Below, piece after piece: positions 32,492-42,373 of a DNA stretch of 64,000 nucleotides; the stretch's first letter is position 1, and each line of letters starts with the position of its first letter. The notes under the pieces were generated by a model. It did not search any database. It was not told where the DNA came from and was given only the letters and a program-made list of their open reading frames with translations. The DNA comes from Verrucomicrobiota bacterium (GTDB lineage Bacteria; Verrucomicrobiota; Verrucomicrobiia; Chthoniobacterales; UBA6821). Location: assembly GCA_021413925.1 (NCBI GenBank), contig JAIOPL010000001.1:1-64000 (forward strand), read 5' to 3'. Both the position numbers and the translations under genes were made by a program.

Positions 32492-34967
32492 TCAAGCGCT
32501 CGGTTAGTTTGGATGCGGAAGAAACGGGTGTCGGTTTGGGAGCTTCTTTACCCTTAGGCAGGAGCTTGGGCCGCCACTTGGGATGTTTTGCTGATCCCGT
32601 GGATTCGTATTCGAAGATCTTGCTGATTAGGAAGGTTGCCAATCCCGGTAGCCCCTGAGCATTAAGCCTGATACTCATGTTCATCCTGTCATCAAGATAA
32701 TGGATGTCACCGTGCCCGATCATATTGAAGCCCGTTCCCTCGATAAGTAGATCGCGAGTGGTGATGGTGCCGTCGGCGACACTAAACTCGGCGGTCGCTT
32801 TTTTGGCCGATTGGTAGCCTAAGCCGGGAATCACATCATTCAGTAAGAGAGAGAGGGGACCGAGGATCGGCATTGCCAGCACGTTGCCATCGCGAATCAG
32901 GAGATTCCCCTTACCGGTCATTGCCCGGTCATTACCGCCAACAGCATGGAAGGCGTAATCGCCGGTCAGTTTCCCGCTCGACTCATTGTAATCAAAATAG
33001 AGCCTGGCAAGCGTCTTGAAATCGACATCCTCCAGATGCACCGAGGCTCCGTACCGGGCATCTCCTGGCATCACCGATACATCGGCCTTCAGCGCGACAT
33101 CACCGCCGAACAGGTGAGACTGAGGCAGGTCGACCAGCACCTTCTGCCCTTTCAGAAGAACCGTGCCCGATGTCGGCCCGAAGGGAAGATCCTTTCCGAT
33201 AAGTGTGTATACCAATCCCGCGGTCGCATTGAGTTGAATGCGCAGGTCGTTTTTTTCGGGATCACGAAGCCCCACTTTTCCCGTGAGTTGGACATTGGGG
33301 GATTTGACAAAGCGGTAATTCTTAAGCGACTGGGCAATACGTGGATCGATCCAGGTCATCATTTTGACGGGATCAAGCGTGGACTGCACCTTCGGAAAGA
33401 GCCCTTCCCAGTTCTTGTAATCATAGACGAACTCACCGCGTCCGGATCCCTCACCCATCCTCACCAGGATATCCCGAAAGGTGACGGCACCGTTGGTCAC
33501 ACGGAATTTCGAACTCAGCCCGTCGACCCAGGCTCCCCTCATAGCTGCCTTTCCCAGATCAAGGCTTCCATTTCCCTGAAGCTGCAGAGGATCAAGGATA
33601 GGGGCTCCTCCCTCGAAGCTGATCTGCAGGGGCTCCTTGAAATCCATCGACTCGAAGGCCTCGCGGGTTTTCCCTGCTGTCATCGGAGCAAGCTTTGAAG
33701 GGAAGAGAGATGCCTTGAGACGTAGCCTGTTGTCACCGGGAGCAATCATGAGATCGGCGTCGATTGCTCCGGGTTCCCCGGACGCGTGGAGGTCCCGGAC
33801 AAGAAACTTACCCTCCCGGAGCGCTACTCCCGCAGAGAGCGTGTCGAACATCACTCCGCGATAACCGAAATGCCCTGTATTGAATCGAGCTATACCGCCG
33901 AAGGAGGGTTTTCCCGAGAGCCAATCCGCAGAGAAATTCCCTTCGAGGTGGACCGGGTCCCGACAGGTCAAGTCCGCCGCCTTTTTCGAAGACAGGAGCA
34001 GTGCCGGGACCACGCTTCCCCTAAATGTTCCAGAAAATTCCAAAGACGAGTTCTTGTCATGGAAATCTGCCTTTCCTGCAGCATGAAAGATCCCAGCCCC
34101 GTCATCTGTCACAAGCCGATCCAAGGTCAACTTGCTATCCTGATAATGAAGCGCCATTCCGATCCGCCGGAAAGTTATCCCGTGCCATTCTCCGGGCCCT
34201 GTCTGCAGCTCAGCCAGGTCTACCCTAAGGCTCTCGGAATCACCGAGATCACCCCCTGCCTGAATAGTGAGCACGGGCTTCCCTTCACTCCAATGAACGG
34301 ACCGCAACTCGCGTTGAATCGCATCGATGGTCTGGGCCGTTTTCCCCGGTCCTTCTGAGGAGACCGGTTTGGGTGAGAACTTTTGCGGATTCAGGAAGGA
34401 TCCGGAAACGTTGACCTTGATCCCGGCAATCTCAAAGGTAGCCGAACTCAATCGAAACTGAGACGGAGGGCAGATAATCAGGCCGCGGACATGATCGAGC
34501 CTTAGACGCGGCTGCTCGGAAGGCCCCAAGGGGATATCAAGGGTGGCATCGCGGAGAAAAATCCGCTCAAGGCGCGGGCTACGCCGCAAGAGCGAATCCA
34601 TGTTCATAGAGACGGCAATCCTGTTGGCGGAAACGATCAAACGATGGGCTGGTGTCAGGTCGTGCATCTGTAACCGATCCAGAACAAAGCCGCGTGTCGG
34701 ACTAAAAAGAACACGTCCGATACTGACCCTGTAGAATTTTCCGCCAAGCAGTCCTTCCGCCTTCTCCCGCACGGCATCTCCAAGGCCATACGTGGAGGTT
34801 ATTACCAGGAGGATGGGAATTCCAAGAAGGAGGCCGAAAAAGAGGAGGCCAAAAAACGAGGCGGCTATGTACCGTAACAGATGGTCCAGCTTACCTCGGA
34901 AGGTGCGGCGATCCATGACTTCCCCCCTCCTTAGACGGGGAATGATCGTTGGCTCCGGATTGCTCAT
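32454..34967 (-). CDS. AsmA-like envelope protein
   Basis: From the ATG at 34967 this has 837 residues. One N-terminal membrane helix (~35-62, AASFFGLLFFGLLLGIPILL) anchors a long, repetitive beta-rich periplasmic body. Near the C-terminus GNDRAMTGKGNLLIRDGNVL and ATAEFSVADGTITTRDLLI match the AsmA C-terminal style. AsmA/TamB/YhdP-like proteins are bridge-like lipid carriers between membranes. This assignment is by character rather than exact motif. The C-terminal tail (RPKLLPKGKEAPKPTP) is unstructured. The 3' end overlaps the convergent methyltransferase by 38 bases. Confidence 0.75.
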   Translation of the reverse strand: MSNPEPTIIPRLRRGEVMDRRTFRGKLDHLLRYIAASFFGLLFFGLLLGIPILLVITSTYGLGDAVREKAEGLLGGKFYRVSIGRVLFSPTRGFVLDRLQMHDLTPAHRLIVSANRIAVSMNMDSLLRRSPRLERIFLRDATLDIPLGPSEQPRLRLDHVRGLIICPPSQFRLSSATFEIAGIKVNVSGSFLNPQKFSPKPVSSEGPGKTAQTIDAIQRELRSVHWSEGKPVLTIQAGGDLGDSESLRVDLAELQTGPGEWHGITFRRIGMALHYQDSKLTLDRLVTDDGAGIFHAAGKADFHDKNSSLEFSGTFRGSVVPALLLSSKKAADLTCRDPVHLEGNFSADWLSGKPSFGGIARFNTGHFGYRGVMFDTLSAGVALREGKFLVRDLHASGEPGAIDADLMIAPGDNRLRLKASLFPSKLAPMTAGKTREAFESMDFKEPLQISFEGGAPILDPLQLQGNGSLDLGKAAMRGAWVDGLSSKFRVTNGAVTFRDILVRMGEGSGRGEFVYDYKNWEGLFPKVQSTLDPVKMMTWIDPRIAQSLKNYRFVKSPNVQLTGKVGLRDPEKNDLRIQLNATAGLVYTLIGKDLPFGPTSGTVLLKGQKVLVDLPQSHLFGGDVALKADVSVMPGDARYGASVHLEDVDFKTLARLYFDYNESSGKLTGDYAFHAVGGNDRAMTGKGNLLIRDGNVLAMPILGPLSLLLNDVIPGLGYQSAKKATAEFSVADGTITTRDLLIEGTGFNMIGHGDIHYLDDRMNMSIRLNAQGLPGLATFLISKIFEYESTGSAKHPKWRPKLLPKGKEAPKPTPVSSASKLTERLIMRPGRSRSLGG

Positions 34968-35019
34968 CACTCAACCTTCTGGATTGCAGAGCCTCTTGTA
35001 AAGCAGGGGAAGAGAGTGC

Positions 35020-37266
35020 CTACATCAACGAGTAGGGATCGACATCAATAGTCATGATGACCCCCTCGGGAAGTTTCAAATTCAAGGAAACTTCACGGAC
35101 AAGTCTGGCCAGTATGATGCCTGATTTCGACTTGAGCGTTACATGGAACCGATATTGCCCATGAGACCTTTCCAGGGGGGCAGGGAACGCCTCGGACACC
35201 TCGACTGAAGCAGGGGCTTTCTTGCGAAAAATTGCGGCGATATGGCCAGCAGACCGGGTTGTTTTTTCGAGTGAAACACCGCGAATCTGAACCAGAACCA
35301 TGCGTGTGAAAGGCGGGTGTCGGAACGCCTCCCGGAAGGAGATCTCCTGCTCGAAAAAACCGGCGTAATCGTGATGCCGGGCATGCTGGATGGAGGGACT
35401 GGCCGGCGAGAAGGTCTGGACGATCACCTCCCCCTCGGTCTCGCCGCGACCGGCACGACCCGCGACTTGAGTCAGGAGTTGAAAGGTCCGTTCCCCGGCG
35501 CGGAAATCGGGCGAGTGAAGGCCTATGTCGGCATTGATGATGCCAACAAGGGTGACGTTCGGGAAATCGAGCCCCTTGGCGATCATCTGTGTGCCCAGCA
35601 GGATATCGATCTGACGGGATCGGAATTTTCCCAGCACTTCGGCATAGGAACCTCGACGGGACATGGTGTCGGCATCCATCCGCGCGAGACGTGCCTTCGG
35701 AAAAAGTCGCCTGATTGTCTCCTCGACCCGTTGGGTGCCGAGGCCGGAATGCTGAATGCCTGGATCCTTGCATTCGGGACAGCGCTCAGGAGGCTTTGCT
35801 CCATGGCCGCAGAGATGACAGGCAAGGCGGTTATCCGCGCGATGCAGGGTTAGGGAGAGGCTGCAATTTGGACAGCGGCAGACATGCCCGCACTGCTGGC
35901 AGAGCAGGGAGGTCGAGTAACCGCGCCTGTTAAGGAAAAGGATGGTTTGCTGGCCGGCCTCCAGACGCTTGGTCATTGCCATTTGTAAGGGCGCAGAGAG
36001 CCCTCCCTCCGATTTAGCGCGTTTTCCCTGGAGTCGCAAATCCACCACCCTGATCAGAGGCATGAGTTGATCATCGGCACGGCGTGGAAGTTCCAGAAGG
36101 TTATACTTACCGCATTGGACATTCTGGAAGCTCTCCACGGATGGTGTGGCGCTTCCCAGAATCACGAGAGCCCCCTCAAGCCGCCCCCTCATGACAGCTA
36201 CATCCCGGGCATGATATCGCGGTGTTTCCTCCTGCTTGTAGGTATTTTCGTGTTCTTCATCCACGATGATGATCCCCAGATTCCGCAGTGGAGCGAAGAC
36301 AGCGCTGCGAGCACCGATGGCGATCCGGGCGTCGCCTCGCTGAAGACGCATCCACTCCTCGCGTCGCTCGGCATCAGTCAAATGACTGTGCAGAACAGCT
36401 ACTCCGGCCCCCTCTTTGCCTGCGTGATCAAAGCGAGATCGAAAACGCTCCACGGTCTGGGGCGTCAGGGCGATCTCGGGTACAAGTACGAGGCCGCTCT
36501 TGCCTGACTCAAGGGTGCGAGCCAGAGCCCGGAGATAAACTTCCGTTTTTCCGCTACCTGTGACTCCATGCAGCAGATAGGGAGAGGGAGCCGTTGCGCT
36601 TGTTTCAAGATCATTAAGTGCATGCTCCAGGGTCCCGACGACCACCTGTTGATCCGCATTGAGTTTTGGAATTTTCCCCGGAAGGATTTCCTCCGCTTCG
36701 AATTGCCCACCCATCCTGCGCTCAAGGACAATACGAATCAATCCAGCCTCAACAAGCGCTTTAAGCGAGGACTCAGAAGCTGCACATCGACTCAACAATT
36801 CCTGCGAGGCAATCGGATCAGGAAACTTCTCGAAATGCTTGAGGATTGCACCTTGTTTGGGAGCGCTCTTTTCAATCCGTTGCAACTCTTCGACCTCGAT
36901 CCGTCGGACTAGTGAAACCATCCGGACTTTCCTACCAGCGATGGTCTCGCCCCTCATCATGGGGGGAAGCATGGAGCGCATGACCGCGGCTATTGGCGCA
37001 CAGTAATAATCGGCCATCCAGTTGGCCAGACGCATCATGACAGGCGGAAGACTTGTCTCTTCGCCAACCAGTGCCTCAAGCGGTCTGATGCCCGGAACAA
37101 CGGAATGATCCAGCAATTCAAGTACAGTCCCCACTGCGCGTCGGTTGCGCACCATCACGATCACGCGTGAACCGATCGTGACCTGATCTAGCAACGCCGT
37201 AGGAACCGAGTAATCCAGTTTCCTGCCCTCGGACCGGTCGATCAGGATGCGGGCGAAGGAGGGCAT
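35020..37266 (-). CDS. priA: Primosomal protein N' (PriA helicase)
   Basis: PriA restarts replication at stalled forks. The 748-residue protein has the 3'-DNA-binding domain (~1-100) and Walker A HGVTGSGKTEVYL. The DEEH box is DEEHENTYKQEETPRYHARD, and the zinc region has CQQCGHVCRCPNC and CHLCGH…CPECKD (eight Cys). QMIAKGLDFPNVTLVGIINAD and QVAGRAGRG follow, then the C-terminal domain. The start MPSFARILIDRSEGRKLDYSVP matches the family. It stands between the AsmA-like gene and ilvB, on the same strand as both. Confidence 0.95.
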   Translation of the reverse strand: MPSFARILIDRSEGRKLDYSVPTALLDQVTIGSRVIVMVRNRRAVGTVLELLDHSVVPGIRPLEALVGEETSLPPVMMRLANWMADYYCAPIAAVMRSMLPPMMRGETIAGRKVRMVSLVRRIEVEELQRIEKSAPKQGAILKHFEKFPDPIASQELLSRCAASESSLKALVEAGLIRIVLERRMGGQFEAEEILPGKIPKLNADQQVVVGTLEHALNDLETSATAPSPYLLHGVTGSGKTEVYLRALARTLESGKSGLVLVPEIALTPQTVERFRSRFDHAGKEGAGVAVLHSHLTDAERREEWMRLQRGDARIAIGARSAVFAPLRNLGIIIVDEEHENTYKQEETPRYHARDVAVMRGRLEGALVILGSATPSVESFQNVQCGKYNLLELPRRADDQLMPLIRVVDLRLQGKRAKSEGGLSAPLQMAMTKRLEAGQQTILFLNRRGYSTSLLCQQCGHVCRCPNCSLSLTLHRADNRLACHLCGHGAKPPERCPECKDPGIQHSGLGTQRVEETIRRLFPKARLARMDADTMSRRGSYAEVLGKFRSRQIDILLGTQMIAKGLDFPNVTLVGIINADIGLHSPDFRAGERTFQLLTQVAGRAGRGETEGEVIVQTFSPASPSIQHARHHDYAGFFEQEISFREAFRHPPFTRMVLVQIRGVSLEKTTRSAGHIAAIFRKKAPASVEVSEAFPAPLERSHGQYRFHVTLKSKSGIILARLVREVSLNLKLPEGVIMTIDVDPYSLM

Positions 37267-37275
37267 GGAGGAGAA

Positions 37276-37438
37276 GGATGAAACCTGAAACTTGAAACCT
37301 GAAGGACTTTTATCAGCCTCGCCTCCTTACGTGCAGGTTGCAGTTATTCAATTCCATCTCTCCCAACAGTCCAGCACTTCAAGATTCAAGTCCTTTTCGA
37401 CTGATCCTATTTCAGGTCTCAGGTCTCAAGTTTCATCC
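37276..37438. repeat. TGAAACCTGAAAC-type intergenic inverted repeat
   Basis: Bases 37276-37303 match the reverse complement of 37411-37438 at 24 of 28 positions, and every mismatch is a transition. About 107 bases lie between the arms. The arms are built from the word TGAAAC(C/T). The element fills the priA-ilvB gap and could fold into a long cruciform or RNA stem. Confidence 0.75.
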
Positions 37439-37463
37439 TTCATAGGCACTGCGTTTGCAGTGC

Positions 37464-39251
37464 CTACTCCGTAATGATATCCTTGTAGGTCTTACCCGAG
37501 GGGATCATCGGGAGCACGTGCTCCGTGTAGGGAGTCATGACATCCAGGACATAAGTCTCCTTGGAGTCCAGCATCCGCTGAAGGGCTGCCCGCAGGTCTT
37601 TCTTGTGCAGTACGCGCTCGGCCGGCACGCCAAAGCCTTTGCAGATTCCGAGGTAGTCGGGATAGATCCGCTTCAGATCCTTCGGATCACCCAGGAAAGT
37701 GTGTCCGCGGTTGCTATCGTAGAAACGATCTTCCCACTGCACTACCATGCCAAGATGCTGGTTATTGAGAATGATCACCTTGGAGGCGATTCCATCGATA
37801 TGCGCCGTGGCCAGTTCCTGAACATTCATCAGGAAAGATCCATCGCCATCGATATCAATGACCTGCTTGTCAGGACGTCCCAGCTTCGCACCCAGAGCGG
37901 CGGGATAGCCGAAACCCATCGATCCAAGTCCGGCAGAGGTCACAAGCGTCCGGGGTTCGGTGAAGTTATAGTACTGGGCGGCCCACATCTGGTGCTGGCC
38001 GACTCCAGTGGTGATAATGGCATCCCCCTTGGTGAGTTCCATTAGGAGTTCGATCACATGCTGTGGCTGTATGGCATCAGGCGTATCCTTGTAGCGGAGA
38101 GGATGATCCTTCTTCCACTTGGCGATCTGCTTGTACCAAGCTGGGAAGCGGGTGTGATCTTTCTTCACCGGCTTGCTGCCTGCACGGTCGAGTTCCTTGT
38201 TAAGGCGCGCAAGGGCATCCTTCACGTCACCAAGGATCGGGAGCTTCACAGCTCGGTTCTTGTTAATCTCAGAGTTATCAATGTCGATGTGGACGATCGT
38301 GCCGTGCTCGCAGAATTTCTCTACCTTGCCGGTCACGCGGTCGTCGAAGCGGACGCCGATGGCCAGCAGGAGATCGGCTTCGTTGACTGCATTGTTGGCA
38401 TAGACCGTGCCGTGCATCCCAAGCCACTTGAGCGAAAGCGGATGGGTCTCGGGGAAGCAACCTATTCCCATCAGGGTCGTGGCTACGGGAATCTGGGAGC
38501 GTTCGGCAAACTCGGCCAGCTCCTTAGAAGCCTCCGCAGTGATCACGCCGCCACCGCAATAGATCATCGGCCTCTTGGCCGAGGCAATCAGGCCCAGCAT
38601 CTCTTGAAGGGCCAGATCATCCGCGCGTCGCACGGGATTGTAGCCGCGCAGGCTGATAGTCTTCGGGAAGATCGGATGGGCAGTCTGATTCTGGATGTTC
38701 TTCGGAATATCAACCAGCACGGGCCCTGGACGTCCACTCTGGGCGATATGGAATGCCTCCTTGATGATCCGGGGAATGTCGTTGATATCCCAGACAAGAT
38801 AGCTGTGCTTCACCACGGGGAGTGTCATCCCAAAGAAATCGGTCTCCTGAAAGGCACCGCGACCGATCATCTCCTGCGGTACCTGTCCGGTGATCGCCAC
38901 GAGCGGCACGGAATCCATGTAGGCATCAGCGATGCAGGTCACGAGATTGGTGGCACCAGGACCAGAAGTCGCCATACAGACCCCGGCCTTGCCGGTCACG
39001 CGGGCATATCCCTCCGCAGCGAATCCACCTCCCTGCTCATGGCGGGGCAGGATGGTACGGATCTTCTTTGACTTGGTCAGAGCCTGATGGATCGGCATCG
39101 AACAGCCGCCCGGATAAGCAAAGACAAAATCCACTCCCTCGCGCTCAAGAGAGGCGACCAGAATCTCAGCCCCATTCATGACAACTCCACGCTCATTGGA
39201 GGTAGCAGCTTTGGAGGGTTTGGTTTTCTTGGATGGGGATTTCGAGGCCAT
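37464..39251 (-). CDS. ilvB: Acetolactate synthase, large (catalytic) subunit
   Basis: This enzyme joins two pyruvates (or pyruvate and 2-ketobutyrate) in branched-chain amino acid synthesis. The 595-residue TPP enzyme has [32 protein letters not shown] (catalytic Glu), [12 protein letters not shown] and [19 protein letters not shown]. The TPP motif is [11 protein letters not shown] … [15 protein letters not shown] Lys/Ser-rich lead of ~25 residues precedes the conserved start. The regulatory subunit gene (ilvH/ilvN) is not adjacent. An ilv terminator is not obvious; the repeat element lies downstream. Confidence 0.94.
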   Translation of the reverse strand: MASKSPSKKTKPSKAATSNERGVVMNGAEILVASLEREGVDFVFAYPGGCSMPIHQALTKSKKIRTILPRHEQGGGFAAEGYARVTGKAGVCMATSGPGATNLVTCIADAYMDSVPLVAITGQVPQEMIGRGAFQETDFFGMTLPVVKHSYLVWDINDIPRIIKEAFHIAQSGRPGPVLVDIPKNIQNQTAHPIFPKTISLRGYNPVRRADDLALQEMLGLIASAKRPMIYCGGGVITAEASKELAEFAERSQIPVATTLMGIGCFPETHPLSLKWLGMHGTVYANNAVNEADLLLAIGVRFDDRVTGKVEKFCEHGTIVHIDIDNSEINKNRAVKLPILGDVKDALARLNKELDRAGSKPVKKDHTRFPAWYKQIAKWKKDHPLRYKDTPDAIQPQHVIELLMELTKGDAIITTGVGQHQMWAAQYYNFTEPRTLVTSAGLGSMGFGYPAALGAKLGRPDKQVIDIDGDGSFLMNVQELATAHIDGIASKVIILNNQHLGMVVQWEDRFYDSNRGHTFLGDPKDLKRIYPDYLGICKGFGVPAERVLHKKDLRAALQRMLDSKETYVLDVMTPYTEHVLPMIPSGKTYKDIITE

Positions 39252-39303
39252 GGCAGTTAGGGAATGTCACCGAAGGGTGACGGCGGTGTCGAGAGACAAA
39301 AAA

Positions 39304-39329
39304 AGGGGCTTCCGTTTTCGGAAGCCCCT
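39304..39329 (-). terminator. Rho-independent terminator of the pseudopilin gene
   Basis: A perfect 10-bp stem (GGGGCTTCCG, 39305-39314 with 39319-39328) plus a flanking A-T pair has a four-T loop. It is followed on the minus strand by a run of T (A-run at 39298-39304). It separates the pseudopilin from ilvB. Confidence 0.9.
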
Positions 39330-39349
39330 CATTGAGAAAAGTTCCGGTT

Positions 39350-39889
39350 TTAGTTCGTTCCGAAGACGTAGTTGTTCGTATTGACGTTTGTCCCGATAAT
39401 TGAGTTGGCAGACCCGCCAACGGTTACCAAAGCTGCACCCTTTAGATTGTATGGAAGTACATTTTGTACGGTTCCATTGGAGACATTCGCGGTTGCAATA
39501 AACACATTCAAACTATTTCCTGAGCTGCCAACGTTGAATACTGCGGAATTTGCTGTAGTACCCTTAACGCTCAGCAGGTTGCTAAGTGCATTGTTAGAAA
39601 TGTAGCCACCGTTAACCAATCCGTTTGACCAATTTGCCACACCGCCGATGTCACCTGGGAACCCAAAATTGGTCAGCCCGCTTTGCTGGGCATCAAGCGA
39701 AGCGCTCTGGGTCAGAATATAGATCTGTCGGTAGTTACTCGTGGTCTGGGTGATCTGACCTTTCACAAGCGCACCGGTGATGGCAGGAAGCGCAAGGGAG
39801 GCGAGCACCGCGATGATCGAGATGACAACAAGAAGCTCAATGAGGGTGAATGCGGCAAATTTGCGGCGTAGGGTTTTGAGGGTTTTCAT
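39350..39889 (-). CDS. Type II secretion/type IV pilin-like pseudopilin
   Basis: The 179-residue protein carries a prepilin leader. MKTLKTLRRKFAA is cut before FTLIELLVVISIIAVLASLA, where the +5 Glu and the hydrophobic N-terminal helix are those of type IV pilins and pseudopilins. The mature globular part is rich in Asn, Ser and Gly (VNGGYISNNALSNLL). Such single pseudopilins are abundant in Verrucomicrobiota and Planctomycetota. No secretion genes are near. Composition is lower in GC than the neighbours. It has its own terminator, so it is a monocistron. Confidence 0.88.
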   Translation of the reverse strand: MKTLKTLRRKFAAFTLIELLVVISIIAVLASLALPAITGALVKGQITQTTSNYRQIYILTQSASLDAQQSGLTNFGFPGDIGGVANWSNGLVNGGYISNNALSNLLSVKGTTANSAVFNVGSSGNSLNVFIATANVSNGTVQNVLPYNLKGAALVTVGGSANSIIGTNVNTNNYVFGTN

Positions 39890-40040
39890 GGGTTTGTGAT
39901 TGAATTTTATTTTGGTGGGAATTCCAACTGTGGAAACATCTATCTCCCAGTCCGATTCGTCAAGTGCAGGTTTGTCTTTAACTCTTCCACTCTTGGGAAT
40001 TGGGGGCCAGCAGTCGGAGCTATTAGGGCCCAGTCAGGCA

Positions 40041-42314
40041 TTAGGGAACTTTCAGAATCAAGACGGCTAGCGGGGGAAGATCGAGCTCGATGGAATGAGT
40101 CCGGCCGTGTGCCTCCAGCCCGCAGGATTCAATGTGAGCAGTAGACGCACATCCGCTACCTCCGAATTCCTTGGCGTCGGAATTGAGGATCAGTTCGTAG
40201 GTTCCCGTCACAGGGACCCCGAGCCGATATCCATGACGGACGACCGGAGTGGCGTTGACCACGACCAGCAGATCCTTCCCGGCACCCACGGGGGCCTTGC
40301 GGAGGAAGGACCAGACTGTGTTCTCCGCATCATGGAAGTCGACCCACTCGAATCCCTCTGGGCGGTCATCGAGCAGCGCTAGAGCCGGTTCGCTTCGATA
40401 CATCTCATTCAGGCGCTTCACCAGGCGCTGCATTCCGGAATGGGGCTGATGCTCCAGCAGGTGCCAGTCGATGCTTTGGTCGTGATCCCACTCGCGCCAC
40501 TGGGCGATCTCGCAGCCTTGGAAGAGAAGTTTTTTTCCGGGATGAGTCCACATCCAGCTCAGGAACATCCGCAGGTTCGCCGCCTTCTGCCAGTCATCCC
40601 CGGGCATTTTATTGAGCAGGGACCCCTTTCCATGCACCACTTCGTCATGGCTCAGCACCAGCATGAAGTGTTCATGGTAGGCATAGAGCATCGAGAAGGT
40701 GATCTCACCCTGATGATGCTTCCGGTGGATTGGCGGACGGGCGATGTAGCGGAGCGAATCATTCATCCAACCCATGTTCCACTTAAATCCGAAACCGAGG
40801 CCTCCCTCGTAGACGGGCTTGGAAACTCCGGGCCATGCCGTCGACTCCTCGGCAATCGTCATGACGCCGGGATGGCGTGCATAGCAGGCGGTGTTGAAGG
40901 CCTTCAGAAACTCGATCGCCTCGAGATTCTCCCGACCTCCGAAGCGGTTCGGGACCCACTCCCCAGACTTGCGCGAGTAGTCGAGGTAAAGCATGGAGGC
41001 CACGGCATCCACGCGAAGACCGTCTATATGGTACTGGTCGAGCCAGAAGAGGGCATTGGAGATCAGGAAATTCCGGACTTCGTTGCGACCGTAGTTGAAG
41101 ATCAGAGTCCCCCAGTCGCGGTGCTCACCGAGACGAGGATCCTCGTGCTCATAGAGTGCCGTGCCGTCGAATCGGGCGAGACCATGCGCATCCTTAGGAA
41201 AGTGCCCGGGCACCCAGTCGAGGATAACCCCGATACCCGCCTGATGGAGCGCATCGATAAGATGACGAAACTCATCCGGCGATCCGAACCGGCTGCTCGG
41301 GGCAAAGAAGTTGACCACCTGGTAGCCCCACGATCCGTCGAACGGATGCTCCATGACTGGCAGCAGTTCCACATGGGTGAAGCCCATCTCCTTCACATAG
41401 GCAACAAGCTCCACGGAAAGCTCCAGATAGCTCAGAGGGCGATCCTGCTCCTCGGGACGCCTCCGCCATGATCCGAGATGGACTTCATAGACCGACATCG
41501 GCTCCGCATAGGCATTCCTCCGGGCCCTCTGCTCCATCCAGCTTTGATCCCTCCATGAATAGCGCTCAAGATCAGTCACCATGCATGCCGTGCGAAGATC
41601 ATGCTGGGCGAAGAATCCATAGGGATCCGTCTTCAGAAAGATATCCCCATGCGGGCCGCGAATCTCAAATTTGTAATGCTCTCCCTCGGCAACTCCGGGA
41701 ATGAAAATCTCCCAGACACCGGATCCCCCAAGACGCCTCATCATGTGGCGGCGACCATCCCAGGCATTGAAATCCCCGACGACGCTGATCCGCTGCGCAT
41801 TGGGGGCCCAGACGGCGAAGGAAGTTCCATCGATGCCATCTATTATTCGAGGATGAGCTCCAAGGACTTTGTAGGCCTCCAGATGTTCCCCCTGCCCAAG
41901 CAGATAGAGATCCAGCTCTCCAAGCGTCGGGGCAAACGCATACGCATCGCTGGAACTGAGTGCCGAGCCGTCTGCCAAGGTCACCTCAAGGGTGTAATCA
42001 GCCCCTCCGTGCAAAAGGGTTTGAGTTGTCTGTCCCTCGAACAGCCCCTCCGCATGAACCTTTGTGAGAGCGAGCTTCTCCCCATTGGAAAAACTCAGCG
42101 TAATACTGGAAGCTCCCGGATAAAACACACGGGCAATGCTTCCCCCCTCACCCTCACCCGCCTTGATCTTGCGAACGCCGAGAATACGATGGGGATCGCA
42201 ATGGCGGCATTCCAGTAGCGGATAGAGGTCCGCTGGAGAGAGAAGCATGGAGGCCGAGGCTGGGACAGAAGCGGAAGCGCAGGGGGAAATGCTCTTGTTC
42301 ATCATTCCCAGCAT
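40041..42314 (-). CDS. glgB: 1,4-alpha-glucan branching enzyme
   Basis: GlgB makes the alpha-1,6 branches of glycogen. The ~757-residue protein has an N1 domain (~30-130), a CBM48 domain (~145-240, SFAVWAPNAQRISVVGDFN) and a GH13 catalytic barrel. HVELLPVMEHPFDGSWGYQ, DGLRVDAVASMLYLDY (nucleophile Asp), TIAEESTAWP (acid Glu) and LVLSHDEVVHGKGS (Asp) are seen. A C-terminal beta domain ends LAVLILKVP. Several in-frame ATGs crowd the start (42314, 42305, 42302), and I chose the first. glgA and glgC are not in the window. Confidence 0.95.
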   Translation of the reverse strand: MLGMMNKSISPCASASVPASASMLLSPADLYPLLECRHCDPHRILGVRKIKAGEGEGGSIARVFYPGASSITLSFSNGEKLALTKVHAEGLFEGQTTQTLLHGGADYTLEVTLADGSALSSSDAYAFAPTLGELDLYLLGQGEHLEAYKVLGAHPRIIDGIDGTSFAVWAPNAQRISVVGDFNAWDGRRHMMRRLGGSGVWEIFIPGVAEGEHYKFEIRGPHGDIFLKTDPYGFFAQHDLRTACMVTDLERYSWRDQSWMEQRARRNAYAEPMSVYEVHLGSWRRRPEEQDRPLSYLELSVELVAYVKEMGFTHVELLPVMEHPFDGSWGYQVVNFFAPSSRFGSPDEFRHLIDALHQAGIGVILDWVPGHFPKDAHGLARFDGTALYEHEDPRLGEHRDWGTLIFNYGRNEVRNFLISNALFWLDQYHIDGLRVDAVASMLYLDYSRKSGEWVPNRFGGRENLEAIEFLKAFNTACYARHPGVMTIAEESTAWPGVSKPVYEGGLGFGFKWNMGWMNDSLRYIARPPIHRKHHQGEITFSMLYAYHEHFMLVLSHDEVVHGKGSLLNKMPGDDWQKAANLRMFLSWMWTHPGKKLLFQGCEIAQWREWDHDQSIDWHLLEHQPHSGMQRLVKRLNEMYRSEPALALLDDRPEGFEWVDFHDAENTVWSFLRKAPVGAGKDLLVVVNATPVVRHGYRLGVPVTGTYELILNSDAKEFGGSGCASTAHIESCGLEAHGRTHSIELDLPPLAVLILKVP

Positions 42315-42373
42315 GAGTCCCAATCAGCGAGACGACAAGGTCATCCGCACCAACACGCGTCGACAGGGATGGA

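Noticed and set aside
38058-39071. 337-codon plus-strand frame opposite ilvB
   Set aside because: Shadow of acetolactate synthase; low-complexity His/Arg-rich product typical of antisense frames.
40440-41471. 343-codon plus-strand frame opposite glgB
   Set aside because: Shadow of the branching enzyme; no family resemblance.
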